NCBI GenBank assembly: GCA_028822985.1
Contig: JAPKCK010000002.1
Span: 109,360-173,359, forward strand
Direction: 5' to 3'
DNA from: Aquiluna sp.
Lineage (GTDB): Bacteria; Actinomycetota; Actinomycetes; Actinomycetales; Microbacteriaceae
DNA length: 64,000 nucleotides
Part shown: in pieces, positions 21,414 to 32,041 of the stretch
Position numbering within the stretch: the first letter of the stretch is position 1
How the letters are laid out: each line of letters opens with the position of its first letter
Notes under the pieces: model-generated
Told to the model about the DNA's origin: nothing
Seen by the model: only the letters and a program-made list of their open reading frames with translations
Databases searched by the model: none
Program-made: the position numbers and the translations under genes

Positions 21414-22828
21414 TACTGCTCCAAGTCTGAAGGGGCAGAAAGTGTCCCTCTGATTGCAGTTGCCGCAGCCACCATGGGGGAAACCAAGTGGGTTCTTGCG
21501 CCTTTGCCTTGCCGGCCTTCAAAGTTTCGGTTCGAGGTGGAAGCTGCGCGCTCCCCCGGCGCAAGCTGATCCGGGTTCATGCCCAGACACATTGAGCAAC
21601 CTGCAAAACGCCAATCTGCTCCAAAGTCAACAAATACTTTGTCTAAGCCCTCTTCTTCCGCCTGAAGCCTCACCTTTTGAGAACCGGGGACCACCATCAT
21701 GCGAATCCCTGGTGCCATCACCTGGCCGCGAATAATGTCTGCGGCTGCCCGAAGGTCTTCGATTCTTGCGTTCGTGCAGGAGCCCAAAAAGACCGTGTCA
21801 ACCGCAATGTCCTTCATCTTGGTTCCGGCCTTGAGATCCATATAGGCCAGGGCCTTTATTGCGGCAGCCTTTTGACTCGGATCATCGAAGCTGTCCGGGT
21901 CTGGAATGCTATCCATGAGTGAGACGCCCTGACCAGGATTTGTTCCCCAGGTTACAAAAGGATCCAAGGTGTCGGCATCAATAAAGACTTCGGCGTCGAA
22001 AACCGCATCGTGATCGGTTGTCAGTTCGCTCCAGTCCTTGAGTGCCTGATCCCAATCTGCACCTTGAGGAGCGTGTGGCTTGTCTTTGAGGTAGTCAAAA
22101 GTAATTTGATCTGGAGCGATTATTCCAGCCCTAGCGCCTGCCTCAATCGACATGTTGCAGATGGTCATGCGACCCTCCATAGACAATGCCCTAATCGCAC
22201 TTCCGCGATACTCAAGAACGTAACCTTGGCCACCGCCAGTCGAGATCTTGGAAATGACGGCCAGAATAATGTCTTTGGCGCTAACGCCTTTACGAAGTGT
22301 GCCCTCGACATTTATAGCCATGGTCTTAAATCGCTGCAACGGCAAAGTTTGAGTTGCCAAAACGTGCTCGACTTCGCTTGTTCCAATTCCCATAGCTAGT
22401 GCCCCAAAGGCGCCGTGAGTTGAAGTGTGCGAATCTCCGCAAACAACGGTAAGTCCCGGCATTGTTAGACCCAACTGCGGGCCAACAACGTGAACTATGC
22501 CCTGGTTTTTATCGCCGAGCGAGTGAATTCGAATATCGAACTCTCGAGTGTTGTCCCTGAGGGCCTGAACCTGCGCCCTGGAGGTCGCATCCGCAATTGG
22601 CAGGTGAATGTCCTGCGTGGGTGTGTTGTGATCCTCAGTGGCGATTGTCAGGTCTCTACGCCTGACATCACGTCCGGCCAGGCGAAGGCCATCAAAAGCC
22701 TGCGGGCTGGTTACTTCATGAATGAGATGCAGATCAATATATAAAAGATCCGGAGCACCGTTTTCACCCCTCAAAACCAAGTGGTCTCGCCACAGTTTCT
22801 CTGCCAAAGTCAATGGCTTACTAGACAC
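21413..22828 (-). CDS. leuC: 3-isopropylmalate dehydratase large subunit
   Basis: [38 protein letters not shown] start. Confidence 0.95.
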   Translation of the reverse strand: MSSKPLTLAEKLWRDHLVLRGENGAPDLLYIDLHLIHEVTSPQAFDGLRLAGRDVRRRDLTIATEDHNTPTQDIHLPIADATSRAQVQALRDNTREFDIRIHSLGDKNQGIVHVVGPQLGLTMPGLTVVCGDSHTSTHGAFGALAMGIGTSEVEHVLATQTLPLQRFKTMAINVEGTLRKGVSAKDIILAVISKISTGGGQGYVLEYRGSAIRALSMEGRMTICNMSIEAGARAGIIAPDQITFDYLKDKPHAPQGADWDQALKDWSELTTDHDAVFDAEVFIDADTLDPFVTWGTNPGQGVSLMDSIPDPDSFDDPSQKAAAIKALAYMDLKAGTKMKDIAVDTVFLGSCTNARIEDLRAAADIIRGQVMAPGIRMMVVPGSQKVRLQAEEEGLDKVFVDFGADWRFAGCSMCLGMNPDQLAPGERAASTSNRNFEGRQGKGARTHLVSPMVAAATAIRGTLSAPSDLEQ

Positions 22829-22881
22829 CTAAATCACCTCGCGATTGCGTAGATACTTACTTTATCGCAAAGGACTAATCT

Positions 22882-24123
22882 TTGATGGTGCAGGACTTTA
22901 CCGAACAGCAACTTATCGCCCTCCAGAAAAGAACCGTAAAGGTTCTTTCCCTTGGTCAAGCGCTGGGTGGCTTCGGTCTAGGAGCAACGCTGTCAGTTGG
23001 CGCTCTTCTAGCAGTCGAACTGTCTGGAACCACCGCCTGGTCTGGGGCCGCTGCAACCCTGAGCACTCTGGGTTCTGCAGCGATAGCAATCCCACTTGCA
23101 AATCTCGCTTTTAAGCGCGGTCGCCGGGTCTCCTTGGCCTTCGGCGCGTTTTTGGCCATCTTGGGCGCCGCGATGATGATTTTGGCCACCTACACACAAT
23201 CTTTTCCAGTCGAAATTGTTGCGCTGTTGTTTTTAGGTGCCGGTTCAGCAGTTTCGCTTCAGGCACGTTTCGCGGCGGCAGACATCCCAACCGGCAAGCC
23301 AAAGGGAAGGGATTTATCACTGGTGGTTTGGGCCACTACCCTTGGCGCGGTGATTGGCCCTAACCTGATCGCACCTGGTGAAACACTTGGCCTTTGGCTC
23401 GGAATGCCGCATTTGGCAGGCCCCTTCCTGTTTACCATCGCCGCTCAATTGAGCTCAACTCTGGTCTTCTGGTTCGGGCTCCGCCCGGACCCTCTAATTG
23501 TTGCTCGCGACATCGCAGGGTTAGACCCGAAGCAAAAAAACGCGAGCCTCAAAGATGCCTTGGAAGTTGTTCGAGAGTTCCCGCTCGCGGGATATGCTGT
23601 GCTGACAATTGCACTCAGCCACATGGTTATGGTTTCAGTGATGTCGATGACCCCGGCACACCTAAACGCCGCGGGCCACTCGTTAGCGGACGTTGGCTTC
23701 ACAATATCGCTGCACATCGCAGGTATGTATGCACTTTCGCCGATATTCGGATGGCTAACTGACAAATTTGGTGCCATCAAAATAGTGATCACTGGGCAGT
23801 TTATTTCTTTGACTTCGCTTGTCGTTTCAGGATTTTGGCAGTCAGAGTTTTACGCCGTAGTTTTGGGGCTTTTCTTGCTAGGTGTTGGTTGGTCAGCGTC
23901 CACGGTCGCCGCTAGCGCACTGCTAAGCGAAACTCTTGCTACTGGCCAGCGCAGCAAGGTACAAGGGTTTAGCGACTCGCTGATGAATCTTTCGGGGGCC
24001 TTTGGTGGCGCAATATCGGGCATCATCTTGACGATCTTTACCTTCGGGGGGCTAAATGCTGCTGCTCTCGTACCCGTAGTGTTTATCGCTCTGGCCACCA
24101 GCTACTCAAAAAGATGGCGCTAA
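22882..24123 (+). CDS. MFS transporter
   Basis: About 12 hydrophobic segments; LTDKFGAIK loop motif. Confidence 0.88.
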   Translation: MMVQDFTEQQLIALQKRTVKVLSLGQALGGFGLGATLSVGALLAVELSGTTAWSGAAATLSTLGSAAIAIPLANLAFKRGRRVSLAFGAFLAILGAAMMILATYTQSFPVEIVALLFLGAGSAVSLQARFAAADIPTGKPKGRDLSLVVWATTLGAVIGPNLIAPGETLGLWLGMPHLAGPFLFTIAAQLSSTLVFWFGLRPDPLIVARDIAGLDPKQKNASLKDALEVVREFPLAGYAVLTIALSHMVMVSVMSMTPAHLNAAGHSLADVGFTISLHIAGMYALSPIFGWLTDKFGAIKIVITGQFISLTSLVVSGFWQSEFYAVVLGLFLLGVGWSASTVAASALLSETLATGQRSKVQGFSDSLMNLSGAFGGAISGIILTIFTFGGLNAAALVPVVFIALATSYSKRWR

Positions 24124-24124
24124 C

Positions 24125-24166
24125 AAAAAAACTCGCTCCCAAGATTATTAATCATTGGAAGCGAGA
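24125..24166 (-). terminator. rho-independent terminator downstream of tRNA-Glu
   Basis: Minus strand CTCGCTTCC...GGGAGCGAG hairpin followed by TTTTTTT. Confidence 0.75.
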
Positions 24167-24171
24167 ATTCG

Positions 24172-24244
24172 TGACTCCAGCGGGATTCGAACCCGCGCTA
24201 CTGCCGTGAGAGGGCAGCGTCCTGGGCCGCTAAACGATGGAGCC
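24172..24244 (-). tRNA. tRNA-Glu (CTC)
   Basis: GGCTCCATCGTTTAGCGGCCCAGGACGCTGCCCTCTCACGGCAGTAGCGCGGGTTCGAATCCCGCTGGAGTCA folds as cloverleaf; loop CTCTCAC. Confidence 0.95.
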
Positions 24245-24289
24245 GTTAGGAACTTGAGAAGTCTGCCATAAATACCCCCTATTGGCAAT

Positions 24290-25189
24290 CTATCTGCTGA
24301 GTAGCCGAAGCGCTCCTGGATGGACCTCTGTGGAGAACGGGGCATTGCCAACAAGCTCTCCGTCACAGGTCACTGGGTAGTTATCATTGCTAATTTTTAT
24401 TGACTTAGCCTTGAAAATTTCAACCTCGGGAAACCTTAGGTGTTTGCCTCTGTAGACCGTGGGGAATATACGAAGCAGTCGTGCTCTTGAAACCTTGTGC
24501 AGAATAAAAACCTCCAGCTCACCATCGGTAATATCTGAGTTCGGTGAGATCATCATGCCGCCGCCAAAGTTTTTCACATTCGCTACCCCGCACAACATCG
24601 CCTCAATCACGCGCTTCTCACCATCAACATCTAGGTGGTACTCAATAGCTTTGAAGGAAGGAAGTTCAAGAAATAGTGCCGCGATGTAGCTATTGGACCC
24701 CTTGGGCCAACTAAGCGAATTGGCCCGTGTGGCACAAAGCGCATCAAAGCCAGCTGAGACTGAGCCGACTGACCAAATTTCTTTACCCGAAACACTGACC
24801 TTCATCGCGTCGACCCTTTTTGGGGAGTCAAGCGAATCCAGGATATTCTTGACTGCTGCCGGAATGTTGCTTAGGTCAATGCTCAGTTCACGAGCTTGAT
24901 CGTTCCCGGACCCTGCTGGAACTATGCCCAGCGGTATTTGATTTGGAACCGCTATTCCAGCACAGAGCTGGGTGGTTCCGTCCCCGCCGACTGCCACTAA
25001 TGCCGATATCTCTTGAAGTCGAATTAATTCTTCAGCTTTTTTCTTCGCCTCCAACGCGGTGCCGGCAGACAGGTTTATTACAGCAATGCCGGCTTTGGCG
25101 AATGCCAAAAATACTTGCTCGCCAACAACAGCTGCTTTTCCACGATTCGCTTTGGGGTTCACGATAATCCCGAGTGGCTTCATCGACAC
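24290..25189 (-). CDS. diacylglycerol kinase-family lipid kinase (YegS/DagK-like)
   Basis: IVNPKANRGK, VGGDGTTQLCAGIA, GIVPAGSGNDQAR. Confidence 0.92.
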   Translation of the reverse strand: MSMKPLGIIVNPKANRGKAAVVGEQVFLAFAKAGIAVINLSAGTALEAKKKAEELIRLQEISALVAVGGDGTTQLCAGIAVPNQIPLGIVPAGSGNDQARELSIDLSNIPAAVKNILDSLDSPKRVDAMKVSVSGKEIWSVGSVSAGFDALCATRANSLSWPKGSNSYIAALFLELPSFKAIEYHLDVDGEKRVIEAMLCGVANVKNFGGGMMISPNSDITDGELEVFILHKVSRARLLRIFPTVYRGKHLRFPEVEIFKAKSIKISNDNYPVTCDGELVGNAPFSTEVHPGALRLLSR

Positions 25190-25234
25190 TTCCTAACTTT
25201 CAATGAGATAAACATAGACTGAAGCCAAGGAGTA

Positions 25235-25879
25235 ATGATGAAAATAACGAAGTTCGACCATGCGCTTTTGTCGATAGAAATCGATTCGAAAATCGTTGTT
25301 ATTGACCCGGGTGTTTATTCAAGCCAGCTTCCAGATTTCAAAAATGTAGTGGCAATTTGTCTTACCCATATTCACGAAGACCACAGCTACTTGCCACACG
25401 TTCAAAAAATCTTCCTTGAAAACCCAGACGCTCAAATTTTTGGCCCCGCTGAGGTCGCTCAAAAACTGGGCAAGCTTCCCGTCCAGGTTGTTTACCACGG
25501 CGATCACTTCGAGGTGTCGGGCTTCGAACTTGATTTTTCCGGGGACTTACACGAACAGATTCACCGGAGCATCCCCTTGATTCAAAACATCGGTGTCATG
25601 GTCAACCAAACCCTCTACTACCCGGGAGACAGCTATACGATTCCGGAAGATAAAGTCAAAGTTTTAGCCTGTCCGACAAGCGCTCCATGGATAAAAATTT
25701 CTGACGTTATGGACTTTATTACAGCAGTAAAGCCGGAAACGCTTTTCCCTACCCACAATGCTCTACTGAACGACAATGGCCACGCACTTTACAATCAAAG
25801 GATCAGCGAAGTCACAAAAGAAAATGGTGGGACCTTTGTTTTTCTCACGCCAGGTCAAAGTTTGGAGATCGAGGTTTAG
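25235..25879 (+). CDS. MBL-fold metallo-hydrolase (UlaG-like)
   Basis: LTHIHEDHSY, YYPGDSY, PTHNALL. Confidence 0.85.
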   Translation: MMKITKFDHALLSIEIDSKIVVIDPGVYSSQLPDFKNVVAICLTHIHEDHSYLPHVQKIFLENPDAQIFGPAEVAQKLGKLPVQVVYHGDHFEVSGFELDFSGDLHEQIHRSIPLIQNIGVMVNQTLYYPGDSYTIPEDKVKVLACPTSAPWIKISDVMDFITAVKPETLFPTHNALLNDNGHALYNQRISEVTKENGGTFVFLTPGQSLEIEV

Positions 25880-25887
25880 GCCTGAAC

Positions 25888-26271
25888 CTAGACAGCGACG
25901 ATTACTGCCGCCAGCAGCATCGCTACCGTCGGGCCAGACCAAAGTTTCTTATGCTTTAGGTTTCTAGAAGTATTTGCTATGAACGCTTGCACGGTGGCAA
26001 TGCCGACCAGAACCCAATTCACCACTGCATTCCCGCCAGCATCCAGGATGGGAGTGAACAACCCCAACTGTGCCAAGTAGTGGCCGACGATTGCGATAAA
26101 GGTCAAGAAAAACCCAAAGCTCAAAGCTCGACGCGACAAACGCAATTGGCCATTTGAATTTTCGCCGTGAACATAGGCAGCCAATGGTGCCCCAAGGGCG
26201 ATTGCTAGATGGAATAAAGCTGCCGCTAGATAGGCAAAAACCAAAAAACTGGAGGAAAACGCATCAAGCAT
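25888..26271 (-). CDS. small integral membrane protein, unknown function
   Basis: 127 aa, about 4 hydrophobic segments. Confidence 0.65.
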   Translation of the reverse strand: MLDAFSSSFLVFAYLAAALFHLAIALGAPLAAYVHGENSNGQLRLSRRALSFGFFLTFIAIVGHYLAQLGLFTPILDAGGNAVVNWVLVGIATVQAFIANTSRNLKHKKLWSGPTVAMLLAAVIVAV

Positions 26272-26290
26272 CTTTTCCTCCAGTAGTTAC

Positions 26291-26365
26291 TGGCTGGGGT
26301 ACCTGGACTCGAACCAAGAACAAATGAACCAGAATCATCCGTGTTGCCAATTACACCATACCCCA
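26291..26365 (-). tRNA. tRNA-Gln (CTG), CCA encoded
   Basis: TGGGGTATGGTGTAATTGGCAACACGGATGATTCTGGTTCATTTGTTCTTGGTTCGAGTCCAGGTACCCCAGCCA; acceptor TGGGGTA/TACCCCA. Confidence 0.93.
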
Positions 26366-26395
26366 AGGGTCGAACCCAAGGCCCGATTGCCTATC

Positions 26396-27901
26396 TTAGC
26401 GGGATTGGGCAAATGCCTCTAGTCGAGCAAGGCTTTGCTCTTTCCCAAGAATCTCCATGCACTCGAAAAGTGGCGGGGTTACGCGCCTGCCGCTGATTGC
26501 CGTTCTAACTGGCCCAAAAGCATTTCGTGGCTTCTCTCCAAGACCATCAACCAGAGCATCACTCAATGCCTGATGGATTGCGTCGGTGGTAAAATCTTCG
26601 AGGTTCTGAAGTGACGCTGTTGCCGCCGCTACTATCTCGACTGCATTTTCGGGCAGCTGCTTCAAGGCGTCTTCGTCAATTTTCAAGTCAGCGACATCAA
26701 CGAACAGAAATTCAACCATCGCCGGCACGTCGCCCAGCACGATTACTCGTTCTTTGGTGAGTGGAGCAGCAGCACTCAAGATCTCGAGCTGCTTGGCGGT
26801 TGGCTCACCTTGAATGACGCCGGCTGACTGCAAATACGGCAAAATACGGCCCATAAAATCTTCATCGGTCAAAAGTCTGATGTGGGCGGAGTTAATCGCA
26901 TCGGCCTTTTTTTGATCAAACCGCGCAGGGTTCGGGTTCACATTCTCAATCTCGAAGTTCTCGCAAAGCTCGTCAAGGCTGAAGATGTCCCGATCCGCTG
27001 ATATTGACCATCCGAGCAGGGCCAGATAGTTCAACAGCCCCTCCGGTATGAACCCTCGATCGCGATGCAAAAACAGGTTGCTCTCCGGGTTTCTCTTAGA
27101 GAGCTTCTTGTTGCCCTCCCCCATAACAAAAGGCAAATGACCAAAGCGCGGGATGAAAGTTGCGACACCAGCCTCGACAAGTGCGTTATACAGGGCTATC
27201 TGCCTAGGAGTTGAGGACAGAAGATCCTCGCCTCGAAGAACGTGGGTGATACCCATCAATGCATCGTCAACCGGGTTCACTAGCGTGTAAAGCGGCGCTC
27301 CACCTGGGCGCACTAAGACAAAATCAGGGAAAGACCCCGCAGGAAAAGTAATCTCACCACGAACTAGGTCCACGAAAGTTATGTCTTGGTCCGGCACCCT
27401 CAACCGAAGCGCTGGCTTACGCCCCTCGCTGAGATAAGACTGACGATCTTCCTCTGATAGATCTCGCTCCGAGTTGTCATAGCCAAGCTGAACCGCTCTG
27501 GAATTAGCGATGTTTCGCTGCTCAATCTCTTCCCCGGTTAAGAAACTTTCGTAAAGATGACCGGAAGACTTCAGTTTCTCGATTACTTCTTGATATATCT
27601 CGCCGCGTTCAGACTGTCGATAGGGCTCGTTTGGTCCTCCGGTGTCAATTCCTTCGTCCCAGTCGATACCAAGCCAGCGCAGACCCTCAACAAGTTGACC
27701 GTAACTTTCCTCGGAATCTCGAGAAGCATCAGTGTCCTCGATGCGAAAAATGAATTTTCCACCGGTTCTTCTGGCGTAAGCCCAATTAAAAAGAGCCGTT
27801 CGAATCAGTCCCACGTGGGGCGTTCCAGTAGGGCTCGGACAAAACCGAACTCGAATGTCTGAGCCCGTGGCCGTGGTAGTCGGAGCAGTTATAAATGTCA
27901 T
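26396..27901 (-). CDS. gltX: glutamyl-tRNA synthetase
   Basis: [21 protein letters not shown] (HIGH region), KLSKR (KMSKS region); likely start ATG 27901. Confidence 0.95.
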   Translation of the reverse strand: MTFITAPTTTATGSDIRVRFCPSPTGTPHVGLIRTALFNWAYARRTGGKFIFRIEDTDASRDSEESYGQLVEGLRWLGIDWDEGIDTGGPNEPYRQSERGEIYQEVIEKLKSSGHLYESFLTGEEIEQRNIANSRAVQLGYDNSERDLSEEDRQSYLSEGRKPALRLRVPDQDITFVDLVRGEITFPAGSFPDFVLVRPGGAPLYTLVNPVDDALMGITHVLRGEDLLSSTPRQIALYNALVEAGVATFIPRFGHLPFVMGEGNKKLSKRNPESNLFLHRDRGFIPEGLLNYLALLGWSISADRDIFSLDELCENFEIENVNPNPARFDQKKADAINSAHIRLLTDEDFMGRILPYLQSAGVIQGEPTAKQLEILSAAAPLTKERVIVLGDVPAMVEFLFVDVADLKIDEDALKQLPENAVEIVAAATASLQNLEDFTTDAIHQALSDALVDGLGEKPRNAFGPVRTAISGRRVTPPLFECMEILGKEQSLARLEAFAQSR

Positions 27902-27917
27902 TTTTTTCAAACTACCT

Positions 27918-28670
27918 CTAAGAGACTGGGTTGTGCAGGACACCGATGCCAGTGATTTCGCATTCGACCTGGTCACCAGCTTCAATGCGGGCAAGCCCGG
28001 CAGGCGAACCAGTAAGAATCACATCACCTGGAAGTAAAGTCAGGTTTCTACTGACATAGGAAACGATTTCATAAACATCGGTGATCATATCGGAACTTTT
28101 CGAGCGCTGACTTGAGCGCCCATTGATTCGAGATTCAAGCCTTAGCGAACTGGTGTCCAGCTCAGTCTCAATCCAAGGGCCTAGGGGACAAAACGTATCA
28201 AAACCCTTGCTCCTTGCCCATTGAGTGTCGGAAAATTGCAAGTCTCTTGCGGTGACATCGTTCCCAACGGTAAAACCAAAGATGTGATTTTTCGCCTCGT
28301 CGTAACTAACTTCCTTTGCCTGCTTACCGATAACAATTGCCAGCTCAACCTCAAGCTCAACCTGATCAGACTGTCTTGGCAAAACAATCGCATCCTCTGG
28401 CCCGATGATCGCGCTGATTGGCTTAAAAAAGATAAGAGGCTCATCCGGAACATCGATTGATATCTCCGCGGCGTGCGCTCGATAATTCATGCCAATGCAA
28501 ACAACCTTGCCGGGAGTCATGGGGGCAAGCAGCTTCACCGATGAAAGCGGGGCTGACTCCTCCCCAAGCTTTGCTCCCAAAATCGGGTCGCCAAGATAAA
28601 AAACGACCTGGCCCTCGGATATCTGCCCGTGGCGGGTCTCACCGTTGTGTAGCGCTCTAACAATTTGCAC
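27918..28670 (-). CDS. fumarylacetoacetate hydrolase family protein
   Basis: [44 protein letters not shown]. Confidence 0.92.
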   Translation of the reverse strand: MQIVRALHNGETRHGQISEGQVVFYLGDPILGAKLGEESAPLSSVKLLAPMTPGKVVCIGMNYRAHAAEISIDVPDEPLIFFKPISAIIGPEDAIVLPRQSDQVELEVELAIVIGKQAKEVSYDEAKNHIFGFTVGNDVTARDLQFSDTQWARSKGFDTFCPLGPWIETELDTSSLRLESRINGRSSQRSKSSDMITDVYEIVSYVSRNLTLLPGDVILTGSPAGLARIEAGDQVECEITGIGVLHNPVS

Positions 28671-28674
28671 GTGC

Positions 28675-29760
28675 TTAGTCTGCCAGCTTATGCATCCAGT
28701 TGTGACGATCTTTTACGGTTCCGTACTGAATCCCGGTCAACTCTTCACGCATCGCGACGGTCACAGCGCCGGGCTCGTTGTTGCCGATAGAAATTTCTTC
28801 CTCCCGTGACCTGAATAAGCCAACCGGTGTAACCACCGCCGCAGTGCCGCAGGCAAATACTTCGGTAATGTCCCCGGACTGTATGCTCTCGCGGACTTCC
28901 TCAAGGGTGATCTTACGCTCCTGAACCTCGTGTCCCGAGTCTTTCAAGAGGGTGACAATCGAGTCTCTAGTGATCCCGTGGAGAATGGTTCCATCCAAAG
29001 ACGGGGTGACCACTGAGCCGTTTTTGTAGATAAAAAACAGGTTCATTCCGCCAAGTTCTTCGACGTAGGTGGAGGTTTCTGCATCCAGATACATAACTTG
29101 AGAGCAGCCCTGGTCATAACCCTCCTGCTGAGCCAAGACACCGGCTGCATAATTTCCGCCGGTCTTTGCCTCACCGGTTCCATGCTTTCCAGCCCTCGCA
29201 CTATCAAGTGCAATCCAGATTGATACCGGCTTTACGCCGCCGGGGAAGTAGGGACCAACTGGACTCGCGATAACACGATATTCGACTCGCTCGGCCGCTC
29301 TAACTCCAAGGAAGTTTTCGGCAGCAATTTCAAATGGACGCAGGTAAAGAGTTTTCTCACCAGTTGGTTCCGGAACCCAGGCCCCATCAACTGCAATCAG
29401 CTGCCTTAGCGACTCAATAAAAACCTCGGCTGGGAGTTCCGGCAAGGCCATGCGCTTTGCCGAACGCTGCAAGCGAAGTGCATTCTTATCGGGACGGAAA
29501 GTCCAGATGGATCCATCCTCATGCCGATATGCCTTGATGCCCTCAAAGACTTCTTGTCCGTAATGCAGAACCGCAGAAGATGGGTCCATCAAAATTGGCC
29601 CGTACGGCAAAACCTCTGCAGAATGCCATCCCTCGGTCTTCTCCCAGACGATAACCACCTGGTGGTCCGAGAAGTGCGTTCCGAACATCGGATTGGCGAT
29701 GATCGCTTCACGCTCAGAATCGGGGGTTGGGCTTTGGTTTTTGGTTACCTTGAAATCCAT
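28675..29760 (-). CDS. ilvE: branched-chain amino acid aminotransferase
   Basis: HYGQEVFEGIKAYR, AKTGGNYAAGVLAQ, EELGGMNLFF. Confidence 0.95.
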   Translation of the reverse strand: MDFKVTKNQSPTPDSEREAIIANPMFGTHFSDHQVVIVWEKTEGWHSAEVLPYGPILMDPSSAVLHYGQEVFEGIKAYRHEDGSIWTFRPDKNALRLQRSAKRMALPELPAEVFIESLRQLIAVDGAWVPEPTGEKTLYLRPFEIAAENFLGVRAAERVEYRVIASPVGPYFPGGVKPVSIWIALDSARAGKHGTGEAKTGGNYAAGVLAQQEGYDQGCSQVMYLDAETSTYVEELGGMNLFFIYKNGSVVTPSLDGTILHGITRDSIVTLLKDSGHEVQERKITLEEVRESIQSGDITEVFACGTAAVVTPVGLFRSREEEISIGNNEPGAVTVAMREELTGIQYGTVKDRHNWMHKLAD

Positions 29761-29772
29761 GACTGGCCTTTT

Positions 29773-30813
29773 CTAAATTCGGGCGATTATTGCTTTGGCT
29801 ACCTGATCCGTAGAGCGCGGTTCAACACCGCGTTCTAGCAAGTCAGCAGTAACGGCTTGTTCTATTTTTTCGGCTGCCTCGGTGTAACCGAGAGTATGAG
29901 CCAATAACGCCGCGGAAAGGATGGCCGCAGTGGGGTCCGCCAGATTTTTTCCAGCGATGTCTGGTGCCGAACCATGAACAGGTTCGAACATGGACGGAAA
30001 TAAGCCCGTCGGATTTAGGTTAGCCGAAGCTGCTAGCCCAATGCCACCGCAAATAGCGGCAGCAAGATCGGTGATGATGTCACCAAATAGATTGTCTGTG
30101 ACAATAACGTCGAAGCGCTCAGGGTTTGTGACCATGTAGATCATTGCGGCATCGATGTGCATGTAGTCATGAGTCACTGCCGGATACCGAGCCGACACTT
30201 CTTCGACCATCCGCAGCCAAATCTTTCCCGAGTGAACCAGCACATTTGTTTTGTGAACGAGTGTCAATTTCTTGGCCTCGCGATTAGAAGCAAGTTCAAA
30301 GGCATACTCAACAGCTCTTCTAATGCCAAAGGCGGTATTTACTGAAACCTCATTGGCAACTTCGTGCTCAGTGCCTTCGCGGACAGTCCCGCCGTTTCCA
30401 ACGTATGGGCCTTCGGTGCCCTCCCGCACAACAACGAAATCCAAATCTTTGGCTTTCGTCAATGGAGACGTGACCCCCGGAAATAACTTCGAGGGACGCA
30501 AATTTATGTGATGGTCAAAGCCGAATCGAAGCTTTAGTAGGAGCCCGCGCTCAAGAACTCCGGACGGGACTCTGGGGTCACCAATCGCGCCTAGCAAGAT
30601 TGCGTCGTGGCCGCTCAAATCTTTCAAATCTTTATCAGTTAGCGCTTCGCCTGTCTCAAGATACTTATCTGATCCAAGGTCATAATCGGTTACTTGTAGT
30701 TCAACTGAACCAAGTGCCTTTTTGAGCGCGCTCAGAGCGACGCTGGTGACCTCGGGTCCAATGCCATCGCCGGCAATAACGGCAAGGTTTATCTTGTTCA
30801 ATTGCTGCCTCAC
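29773..30813 (-). CDS. leuB: 3-isopropylmalate dehydrogenase
   Basis: [36 protein letters not shown]. Confidence 0.95.
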   Translation of the reverse strand: MRQQLNKINLAVIAGDGIGPEVTSVALSALKKALGSVELQVTDYDLGSDKYLETGEALTDKDLKDLSGHDAILLGAIGDPRVPSGVLERGLLLKLRFGFDHHINLRPSKLFPGVTSPLTKAKDLDFVVVREGTEGPYVGNGGTVREGTEHEVANEVSVNTAFGIRRAVEYAFELASNREAKKLTLVHKTNVLVHSGKIWLRMVEEVSARYPAVTHDYMHIDAAMIYMVTNPERFDVIVTDNLFGDIITDLAAAICGGIGLAASANLNPTGLFPSMFEPVHGSAPDIAGKNLADPTAAILSAALLAHTLGYTEAAEKIEQAVTADLLERGVEPRSTDQVAKAIIARI

Positions 30814-30841
30814 GAGTTGGTTAGAACAACCTTATTAGCTT

Positions 30842-30997
30842 TTAGCCGAAGAGTTGCACGAATAGCGTTGCTCGCTGGTCCCAGGCATTGATTTTTACTG
30901 TGAGCATTCTCTCCCGCACCTTTTCACCGAGGCCGTGTTCGTGCACCCACCAGGTCAGCTGCAATCCGGTAGCCCGCGATGACCAGCCTAAATTCAT
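30842..30997 (-). CDS. 51-aa protein of unknown function, translationally coupled to rhodanese lipoprotein
   Basis: Manual translation MNLGWSSRATGLQLTWWVHEHGLGEKVRERMLTVKINAWDQRATLFVQLFG*; TGATG stop/start overlap with 30997..31365. Confidence 0.5.
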   Translation of the reverse strand: MNLGWSSRATGLQLTWWVHEHGLGEKVRERMLTVKINAWDQRATLFVQLFG

Positions 30998-31365
30998 CAA
31001 TTAGTCGTCACTTCCAAGTCAAGCTGCTTGGAAGCGTTAGCTACCGAGCCGCCGTTTATAAGTTGACCGGTGAATCCCGCATCCCTCATGAGGTCGATGG
31101 CTTTTCCGGCACGATTGCCACTTCTGCAATAGACGTAGTAGTCCCTTGCTGGATCGAGCATCGATAGTTGATTGGCAAAATCTACATCCGCAATGCCTAC
31201 GCGAATAGCGCCCTCGAGGTGGCCGGAGTTCCACTCATCTAGAGTCCTAACATCAATGATTTGGGCATAACTAGACGCATCAAGTTTTTCGCTCGAGCAA
31301 GCTGTGAGGGAAGTGAAGGCAAACGCTGCGATCAAACCCGCAACTAGCATTTTCATGAGCTTCAA
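30997..31365 (-). CDS. rhodanese-like domain lipoprotein
   Basis: Lipobox LTAC; IIDVRTLDEWNSGHLEGA; active-site loop CRSGNRA. Confidence 0.9.
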   Translation of the reverse strand: MKLMKMLVAGLIAAFAFTSLTACSSEKLDASSYAQIIDVRTLDEWNSGHLEGAIRVGIADVDFANQLSMLDPARDYYVYCRSGNRAGKAIDLMRDAGFTGQLINGGSVANASKQLDLEVTTN

Positions 31366-31381
31366 TTTAGGTCCTTTCAGG

Positions 31382-31397
31382 ATACCCCCTAGGGTAT
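31382..31397. promoter_or_regulatory. candidate CsoR/CstR-family operator
   Basis: ATACCC-CCTA-GGGTAT perfect inverted repeat in the divergent intergenic region, just upstream of a possible -10 (TAGTCT 31402-31407). Confidence 0.7.
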
Positions 31398-31436
31398 GTG
31401 CTAGTCTCTAGGCAGTCAAGTGAATAGGAGCAGCAT

Positions 31437-31694
31437 TTGGAGATTCCAAAAGAGGACCTCAATGCGGTAAAAAATAGGCTTTCTAGGGCACACGGGCAAC
31501 TCGGAGGCATAATCCGCATGGTTGAAGAAGGCCGCGAGTGCACCGATGTACTGACTCAGCTGGCGGCGGCTCAGGCCGCTATCTCAAGGGCGGCTTTTGC
31601 ACTGATTGCTTCGGGTTTCGCAAACTGCGCTCAAGATGACTCCGGCAAAACCGATCGCGCAAAATTAGAGAAAGCCTTTCTGTCGCTGAGCTAG
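31437..31694 (+). CDS. CsoR/RcnR/CstR (DUF156) family transcriptional regulator, CstR-like
   Basis: NRLSRAHGQLGGIIRMVEEGRECTDVLTQLAAAQAAI; Cys35 and Cys64; SD TAGGAG before TTG start. Confidence 0.88.
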   Translation: MEIPKEDLNAVKNRLSRAHGQLGGIIRMVEEGRECTDVLTQLAAAQAAISRAAFALIASGFANCAQDDSGKTDRAKLEKAFLSLS

Positions 31695-32041
31695 TGACAG
31701 AAAATTTAGGAAAGGGAGAAATCATGGCAAACGAAGTATCCATCAACGAACTCGAGCAAGCTATCAAAGACGGGGCATTCGTTCTGGATGTGAGAGAAGG
31801 TTGGGAGTTTGAAAATGGCCACGTGCCGACTGCCCACCATATACCTCTCGGTGACGTGCCTGATCAACTGGCTGAATTACCTAAGGATGTCCAAGTCTGG
31901 GTCATTTGCCAAGCCGGAGGGCGATCAATGACCGCCGCTAATTACCTAGAGTCCCAGAAATTTATTGCAGTTTCAGTAGCCGGAGGCACCGGTAGCTGGG
32001 TTGAAGCCGGGAAGCTCGTCTCCACGGAGCCAAGCAGCTAA
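31694..32041 (+). CDS. cytoplasmic rhodanese-like sulfurtransferase
   Basis: FVLDVREGWEFENGHVPTAHHIPLG; active-site loop CQAGGRS; ORF abuts the regulator stop. Confidence 0.9.
   Translation: MTENLGKGEIMANEVSINELEQAIKDGAFVLDVREGWEFENGHVPTAHHIPLGDVPDQLAELPKDVQVWVICQAGGRSMTAANYLESQKFIAVSVAGGTGSWVEAGKLVSTEPSS

Noticed and set aside
31437-31694. Copper-sensing CsoR
   Set aside because: Cys-His-Cys copper site not intact (His position is Gly60) and no copper ATPase or chaperone nearby; the CstR-like reading fits better.
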